The position numbers and the translations under genes were made by a program. From Polyangiaceae bacterium (GTDB lineage: Bacteria > Myxococcota_A > Polyangia > Polyangiales > Polyangiaceae), in assembly GCA_015075635.1 (NCBI GenBank), contig JABTUA010000001.1, positions 1,426,001-1,490,000 on the forward strand: DNA of 64,000 nt. The letters run 5' to 3'. The notes beneath the pieces were generated by a model, which saw nothing but the letters and a program-made list of their open reading frames with translations, was not told the DNA's origin and ran no database searches. Positions 58,901 to 64,000 of the stretch are shown piece by piece; within the stretch, counting starts at the first letter, position 1; the number at the start of each line of letters is the position of its first letter.

Positions 58901-61900
58901 CTGGATGCTTCGGAGGAGCAGCTGGTGGATCTGAAGTTCCGCTTGGCGGAGGTTCAGGCCAGCCACCTGGGCGACGCTCCCGGGGCGCTGACCAACTACC
59001 GCGAGATCCTGTTCATCAACCAGGATCACGAGGGTGCTCGACTGGCGCTGGAAGCGATGCTCAGCGACGCGGACCTGCGCGCGGAGTCCGCCGCGATCCT
59101 CGAGACCATCTACGAGGTTCGCGAGGACTGGGAGAAGCTGATCGGCGCGCTCGAAATCCTGGCGCAGTCCGACCCCGACCCGGAGCGGAAGGTCGCCCTC
59201 TTGCGCAAGATCGCCTCCGTCGCCGCCAACCAGCTGCAGGCTCTCGACCGAGCCATCGACGCGCAAGCGCGGGCCTTGAAGCAGGATCCGGCCTTGGCGG
59301 ACACGCGTCTCGAGCTCGAGCAGCTGGCCGAGCAGTCCGGCGCCTGGAACGAGGTCATCCGCATCTACCAGGAGATCGGCGGGGCGCTCGACGACGCCAC
59401 GCTCGCGCGCGACTACTGGATGCGCCTGGCCTCCATCCAGGAGCAGCTCCAGCTCGTGGCAGACGCCGCGCAGAGCTACGACAAGGTGCTCGCTCTAGAC
59501 CCCGGCGACGCCGAGGCGCTCGCGGCGATGGACGCCTTGTACCGCGGCACCGGCCACTGGGAGGACCTGGTGGGCGTGTTCCGGCGTCGCATCGACCTGG
59601 CCCAGGACGGTGCGGAGCGCGAGTCGCTCTACGCACAGATGGCCCAGGTCTACGAGGAGAAGCTGGGCAAGCCGGCGGAGGCCATCGCGGCGTACCGCGA
59701 GGTGCTGGCGCTCGACCCCGCGAGCAGCGTGGCGCTCGCGGCGCTCGACGGCCTGTTCACCCGGCAGAGCATGTGGCCGGAGCTGGCCGAGAACCTCGAC
59801 ACCCAGCTGAACCTGGCCGCCGACGAGGCCTCGCAGCTCTCGCTGATGCTGCGCCTCGCGTCGCTGCGGGAGACCCGCATGGGCGACATCGAGGCTGCCA
59901 TCGAGGGCTTCCGCCAGGTGCTGGAGCGCGAGCCGACGAGCGAAGCGGCCCTGGCCGCCCTGGAGCGGCTCGGACAGTCGCCGGAGCACGAGCTGGCCAT
60001 CGCGGAGATCCTCGAGCCGCTCTACCGTCAACAAGGCGACTACCAGAAGTTGATCGGCGTGCACGAGGTTCAGGTGCGCCGGGCGGAGGACGCCTCGCGC
60101 AAGGTCGAGCTCTTGCACCAGATCGCGACCCTGCACGAGGACGCGGCCGGAGACATCGGTTCGGCGTTCGACACGCTGGCACGCGCGCTGGCTGCGGACC
60201 CCTCCCACGAGGAGACGCAGGCCGGCCTCGATCGCCTCGCCCGCGCCACCGGGCGCTTCCAGGATCTGGCTCAGGTGTTCGAGCGCCTGGCGCAGGAACA
60301 GAGCGATCCGGAGCTGGCGAGCCAGCTCTACACGTTCGCCGCTCGAGTGTTCGAGAACGACGTCGGCAACGTCGATCGCGCGATCGAGCTCTACCGTCAG
60401 GTGCTCAAGATCGACGCCATGAACCTGGCGGCAGCGGAGTCGCTGCAGACCTTGTTCCAGTCGACCGAGCGTTACGCCGACATGGCGCTGATCCTGCAAC
60501 GCAAGGCCACCATCCTGGAGGACACCGAGGATCAGAAGGCGGCCCTCTACCAGGCGGCGAACATCGAAGAAGAGGTGCTCGAGCGCAAGGAAGCGGCGAT
60601 CAACGTCTACCTGAAGGTGCTCGAGATCGACGCCGAGGACCTGAAGAGCATCGACGCGTTGATCAACCTCTACCTCGGTCTCTCGCGCTGGGAAGATCTG
60701 CTCGGCGTCTACAACAAGAAGGTCGATCTCGTCCTGGATACGGACGAAAAGAAGATGATCTTCTACCAGGTGGGAGCCGTGTACGAGCGCGAGCTCAGCG
60801 ACGTGAGCCGCGCCATCGACACCTACCAGAAGGTGCTCGAGCTCGACCCGGACGACCTCACCGCGCTGGGCCGGCTCGACGTGCTGTACCAGACCGCGCA
60901 GAACTGGCCCGAGCTCCTGAGCGTGCTGCAGCACGAGGCCGAGCTCACGCAGGATCCGGCGGAGGCAGTCAGCTTCCAGTACCGCATCGCCGAGCTGTTC
61001 GAGAAGCACCTGGGCGACGTGGAGCGCGCGGTCGAGCTGTACCGCGACATCTTGGGCATCCAGTCGGATCACCAGCCGACCCTGGCGGCCCTGGAAGGCA
61101 TCAAGGACGGGGACCGCTCGGCGCTCGCTGCGGCGTCCGTGCTCGAGCCCGTGTACGACGCCATGGGCGAGTACCAGCGCCTGGTGAGCGTGCTCGAGGT
61201 CCAGGTCCGCCATTCCGAGGAGCCGTACGCCAAGGTCGAGCTGCTGCACCGCATCGCCCGGCTGTACGAAGAGAGCCTTGCCGACCCGCACAACGCCTTC
61301 TCGACGTATGCCCGCGCGGTTCAGTGCGACTCTCAGAACGAAGAGTCCTTGGCGTCGCTGGAGCGCCTGGCCAACCTGATCGAGAAGTGGCCCGCCGTCG
61401 CCCAACTGTATGACGCCGAGCTCGACAAGCTCGGGAGCGAACCGGAGCGCGTGGTCGAGCTGGGCCTGCGCGTGGCCCAGGTCTACGAGGTGCAGCTCGA
61501 GAACGTCGATGGTGCCGTCGCGCGCTACCGGCGCGTACTCGAGGCCGATCCGGAGAACCAGAGCGCCGTGCGCGCGCTGGATCGCTTGTTCTCACAGAGC
61601 GAGCGCTGGACGGATCTGGCCGAGGTGCTGAAGCGCGAGGCCGACATCGGACAGAGCCCCGACGAAATCCTCGAGTTCAAGTTCAGACTCGGGCAGGTCT
61701 ATCAGCTCAGGCTGGGAGACCTGGACAAGGCCATCGAGGCCTATCGCGAGGTGATCAACGCGGCGCCGGAGCACAGCGACACGCTGGGTGCCCTGGAGAG
61801 CCTGTTCGAGTCGGGGGTGAAGCAGCTGGAGGTTGCCGAGATCCTCGAGCCGCTCTACCAGCAGTCCGGCGAGTGGGAGAAGCTCATCCGCGTCCGCGAG

Positions 61901-64000
61901 GCCGAGCTCGGCCACATCACCGATCCTGACCAGCGCATCGCGATGTACCACCGCATCGCGGAGGACGCCGAAGAGCGTCTGATGGATCCCGTGCGTGCAT
62001 TCGAGGTGCACGTGCGCGCGATCAAGGAGCGCCCGCTCGACGAGCGCACGGGCGAGGAGATCGAGCGCCTGGCAGCCATGATCGACGGCGGCTGGGAGCA
62101 GCTGGCGAACGCCTACGCCGACGTGCTGGGCATCGAAGGCAGCGAGCCCGCGACGCAGGCATCCATCGGCAAGCGCCTGGCGCGCGTGTTCGAAGAGGAG
62201 CTGGCCGACGTCGCGAAGGCCGAAGAGACCTACCGTTACGTCCTCACCGTCGTACCGGCAGAGGTCGACGCGCTGGCGAACCTCGACCGCATCTACTCCT
62301 TGCTCGAGCAGTGGCCTGAGCTGGCCGGCGTGCTCGAGCAGCGGGCGGAAGCCGCGGAAGATCCCCGGGACAAGGTCGAGCTCAACACCCGCTTGGGCCA
62401 GGTCTACGAGGAGCAGCTGGGCCAAGTCGAGGACGCGATCCGAGCGTTCCGGCGCATCTTCGACCAGCTCGAGCCGGCCAACGAGGATGCCATTCGCGCC
62501 CTCGGTCGCATCTACGAGCAGACCGAGCAGTGGGTCGAGCTCGATGGGGTGTTCCGGCGCGAGCTGGAGAACGCAGTAGGCGACGTCCAAGAGGCCGAGA
62601 TCCGAGCCAAGATGGCCCAGCTGGCCGCCGATCGACTGGGCAAGACCGAGGAGGCCATCGAGGGTTGGAAGCGGGTGCTCGACCTGCGTGGCGAGGACCC
62701 GGAGGCGCTCTGGGCCCTGGCGGGGCTGTACGAGAAGCAGGGCAAGTGGGCCGAGCTGACCGACATGCTCGAGCGCCACTTCGACATTGCCGAGAGCGAC
62801 GAAGACCGGGTGAACATCCTGACCCGGCGCGCTCGCCTGTTCTCGGAGCAGCTCGGACGTGACGACGAGGCGCTCGAGACTTGGCAGCGCGTGCTCGACA
62901 TCGACTTCTCGAACGTCGCTGCGCTGCGTGCCATCGCGCAGATCTGGCGCGTGCGGCAGGACCCGCGGGAGCTGGTCGCGGCGCTGCACGCCAGCATCGA
63001 TCGCGCCTCTGCGCTGCTCGACCCCACGGAGCTGGTGGCCATCTACCGCGAGCTCGGCAAGACCTACGGGCAGGTGCTGGAGCAGCCGTTCGAGTCCGCC
63101 GAGGCCTGGCGCAACCTGCTCGAGGTCGATCCCCACGACTTCGAGGCCATGGCGGAGCTCGAGCGCGTGTACCGCGCCGAGGAGCGCTGGGTCGAGGTCG
63201 TGGACGTCAAGCTGCGCCGAGCCGAAGCGCTCGAGGAGCCGGCGGAGAAGATCCGCGAGCTGCTCGAGGTCACGCAGATCTGGAAGAAAGAGGTCAACGA
63301 CTACGACAAGGCCACGCCGGCCTTCGAGCGGATCCTGACCATCGACGCGACCCACGACGAGGCCTTCGAGTCGCTCGAGCGCCTGCACACGGCTGCGGAG
63401 CGCTGGGAACAGCTGGTCGAGCTCTACCTGAACCGGCTCGAGACCCGCGAGACCACCGAGGAGAAGAACGACCTTCTCCGGCGCATCGCCCGGGTCTTCG
63501 AGGAGAAGCTCGACGACAAGAACCAGGCCTTCGACGCGCTGGTCAACGCCTTCGCCGAGGACTACGGCGACGACGAGAGCACCCGCTACCTGGAGCGGAT
63601 GGCCGCTGGCACCGGCCGCTGGGGCGAGCTCATCAACACCGCCAACGCCTGGCTGAAGGACGAAGCGGACAACGACAAGAAGATCCAGCTCTGCCTGCGC
63701 CTCGGCAAGTGGTACGGCGAGGACCTCGGTCACCCCGAGTACGCGCAGCCCTACTACGCACAGGTCATGCAGCTCGACCCGAACAACGTTCAGGTCATGC
63801 GGCAGATGGCCGCCATCTACCGGCTGGGCGCGCAGTGGCAGAAGATGGGCGAGACGCTCACCCGCGCCCTGGACGTAGCCGTCGCCAACGACGACAAGAA
63901 GGTGATCCTGTGCGATCTCGGCGAGCTGCTCGAGAAGCACATGAGCCAGGCGGACCAGGGCATCACCTTCTACCGGCGTGCGCTCGAGGTGGACCCGCTG
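55976..64000 (+). CDS. gltI: Giant TPR protein, GltI (AgmK)-like, 3' end beyond the window
   Basis: From ATG 55976 (GAGGAAGC just upstream) the frame stays open to the window edge, giving at least 2675 residues. The start MDLEQRLNNLERHHDWAGLA has no signal peptide, so the protein is probably cytoplasmic. It is built from TPR-like helices in longer units of about 70 residues of the form LLhRIAxxYExxLxD-A-YxxVLExDP-ALxALExLYxxxxxW. An Ala/Pro linker at about residues 370-423 separates the first part from the repeats. Codon use is uniform throughout. Myxococcus AgmK/GltI is also a very long TPR protein in the glt locus, which supports the name; the assignment is inferred from size, repeats and neighbours. 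Confidence 0.8.
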   Translation, partial: MDLEQRLNNLERHHDWAGLAEALEQAIASAQDPAAKAELHLRLGRLLHAQFLQSVKALKHFQDAFKLNPALGEALAEARRIYWELGKLNMVQKLLELQLKNSDEAQAPALYRELGDVFCDLGDYERAADAYARAMNDGQSGDVGQLLDDVMVGTEDWQERIGIVLRSAHETDTASGKAEALLRAARIARRYAPDEVEGILGRAYSSDPGSVVVSALYEGLLVEASRAEAVIAMQRQVLEQVSDSKSRADLAFRFGVRWALRHQNLEAAAPLLDEALSLDPTHEAAFAFYRDLHGTREGQWADVAAKADELSQKVGASRDGAYLLAQAGLVLWRELGDLIRARSFFDRLAAVDPEHPALTAFEAQIGEKLGGAPAAAAAAELEPSPAAPPADEPAPSPAPAPVAERAPASAAPAAAAPSGGGGDPAKIAQLRAQLDEQEAQKKFHEYVKTLVALGDEVEDPAERVELYLRAADLYVNKFVNQAEAVRTYEKVLEVEPANPAAIDYLRQMYEKRRDWEKLIQLKTNEANQYEQGPVRSAAYKEIAQLATERVKKPEVCIDLWAVVLENDPEDADAIDALAQLYERARDYEKLADVLEKQVQITYDTTAKIAVLNKLGQVAGDRLKDDARAVEAYRQLLTIQPDDRRAQEQLKKRYVTLGRWDDLEVFYADTGKWDEFIRVLESNEAKAETNEQRIGMLLKIAELWMTQKGKPDRSAKAYEKVLSIEPTHLQAAERLIPVYTQANNPKGLSSAIEVKLGHVEEPEERLALLREVAALYETRINDKAKAFERFLSAFEIAPNDEQSQADVERAAHQTGRWDDVVAAYRAAEQRADGEGDSASGNALRLRLGRILVDEVGRIDDALAEYRAVYEAEPENAVALEALEKLYRQTERWKDLLEVYAKKRELAYDTETRKPILYEIARLHEGQLGDPVSAISTYQAVLEDDPADGVALEALDRLYRETQSWEAYADVLRRRIDLDASEEQLVDLKFRLAEVQASHLGDAPGALTNYREILFINQDHEGARLALEAMLSDADLRAESAAILETIYEVREDWEKLIGALEILAQSDPDPERKVALLRKIASVAANQLQALDRAIDAQARALKQDPALADTRLELEQLAEQSGAWNEVIRIYQEIGGALDDATLARDYWMRLASIQEQLQLVADAAQSYDKVLALDPGDAEALAAMDALYRGTGHWEDLVGVFRRRIDLAQDGAERESLYAQMAQVYEEKLGKPAEAIAAYREVLALDPASSVALAALDGLFTRQSMWPELAENLDTQLNLAADEASQLSLMLRLASLRETRMGDIEAAIEGFRQVLEREPTSEAALAALERLGQSPEHELAIAEILEPLYRQQGDYQKLIGVHEVQVRRAEDASRKVELLHQIATLHEDAAGDIGSAFDTLARALAADPSHEETQAGLDRLARATGRFQDLAQVFERLAQEQSDPELASQLYTFAARVFENDVGNVDRAIELYRQVLKIDAMNLAAAESLQTLFQSTERYADMALILQRKATILEDTEDQKAALYQAANIEEEVLERKEAAINVYLKVLEIDAEDLKSIDALINLYLGLSRWEDLLGVYNKKVDLVLDTDEKKMIFYQVGAVYERELSDVSRAIDTYQKVLELDPDDLTALGRLDVLYQTAQNWPELLSVLQHEAELTQDPAEAVSFQYRIAELFEKHLGDVERAVELYRDILGIQSDHQPTLAALEGIKDGDRSALAAASVLEPVYDAMGEYQRLVSVLEVQVRHSEEPYAKVELLHRIARLYEESLADPHNAFSTYARAVQCDSQNEESLASLERLANLIEKWPAVAQLYDAELDKLGSEPERVVELGLRVAQVYEVQLENVDGAVARYRRVLEADPENQSAVRALDRLFSQSERWTDLAEVLKREADIGQSPDEILEFKFRLGQVYQLRLGDLDKAIEAYREVINAAPEHSDTLGALESLFESGVKQLEVAEILEPLYQQSGEWEKLIRVREAELGHITDPDQRIAMYHRIAEDAEERLMDPVRAFEVHVRAIKERPLDERTGEEIERLAAMIDGGWEQLANAYADVLGIEGSEPATQASIGKRLARVFEEELADVAKAEETYRYVLTVVPAEVDALANLDRIYSLLEQWPELAGVLEQRAEAAEDPRDKVELNTRLGQVYEEQLGQVEDAIRAFRRIFDQLEPANEDAIRALGRIYEQTEQWVELDGVFRRELENAVGDVQEAEIRAKMAQLAADRLGKTEEAIEGWKRVLDLRGEDPEALWALAGLYEKQGKWAELTDMLERHFDIAESDEDRVNILTRRARLFSEQLGRDDEALETWQRVLDIDFSNVAALRAIAQIWRVRQDPRELVAALHASIDRASALLDPTELVAIYRELGKTYGQVLEQPFESAEAWRNLLEVDPHDFEAMAELERVYRAEERWVEVVDVKLRRAEALEEPAEKIRELLEVTQIWKKEVNDYDKATPAFERILTIDATHDEAFESLERLHTAAERWEQLVELYLNRLETRETTEEKNDLLRRIARVFEEKLDDKNQAFDALVNAFAEDYGDDESTRYLERMAAGTGRWGELINTANAWLKDEADNDKKIQLCLRLGKWYGEDLGHPEYAQPYYAQVMQLDPNNVQVMRQMAAIYRLGAQWQKMGETLTRALDVAVANDDKKVILCDLGELLEKHMSQADQGITFYRRALEVDPL

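Noticed and set aside
1..64000. CRISPR arrays, insertion sequences and rRNA genes.
   Set aside because: No regularly spaced direct repeats, transposase or integrase genes, or rRNA-like sequence were found in the window.

Overview
The window looks like chromosome from a myxobacterium, probably from the Polyangiales side of the group. The evidence is very high GC with strongly GC-ending codons, MYXO-CTERM-type C-terminal anchors (Cys, hydrophobic helix, Arg cluster), many lipoproteins with Gly/Pro-rich linkers, several eukaryote-like Ser/Thr kinases, and homologues of the Glt/Agl gliding machinery. All calls come from reading the sequence; no database search was run.

Left part (1-20.8 kb), an accessory-looking region. 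It opens with the 3' end of a MYXO-CTERM surface protein, then the isolated 3' half of a tRNA-Gly(GCC) gene with its terminator, which looks like an integration scar. Next is a nuclease gene of the DUF2779 type broken by at least three 1-nt indels. A tightly overlapped recC-recB-recD operon follows, then an aldo/keto reductase and a decayed stretch. From 20.6 down to 14.4 kb on the minus strand lies a compact set: small HTH protein, winged-helix protein, AAA ATPase, Cas4-like nuclease fused to an FtsK-type motor, and a WYL regulator. The first four overlap by 4 nt. The same 17-bp palindrome (GCGAC-N7-GTCGC) sits upstream of both the HTH gene and the WYL gene. I consider this the best candidate for an undescribed system, most likely genome defence or mobile-DNA control.

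Middle part (20.8-44.4 kb), mostly ordinary chromosome. It holds secreted proteins and lipoproteins (MYXO-CTERM, IgGFc-binding-like, CAP domain), two Ser/Thr kinases, an EEP nuclease, a CBS protein, frr beside a PP2C phosphatase, a cystathionine synthase/lyase, tRNA-His, an HDAC-family deacetylase, sensory membrane proteins, HEAT-repeat proteins, ftsY and a yraN-type gene. Two tandem outer-membrane beta-barrel genes at 36.4-38.3 kb resemble GltA/GltB barrels.

Right part (44.7-64 kb), a plus-strand envelope/motility locus: gltC, gltD (agmU), gltE (aglT), a small secreted protein, gltG (FHA and TonB-like), a TPR lipoprotein, and a giant TPR protein (gltI/agmK type) that is open from 55976 to the window edge (2675 codons without a stop). 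Sigma-70-like promoters with 18-bp spacers stand before gltC, before the small gene/gltG pair, probably before the TPR lipoprotein, and before the two barrel genes.
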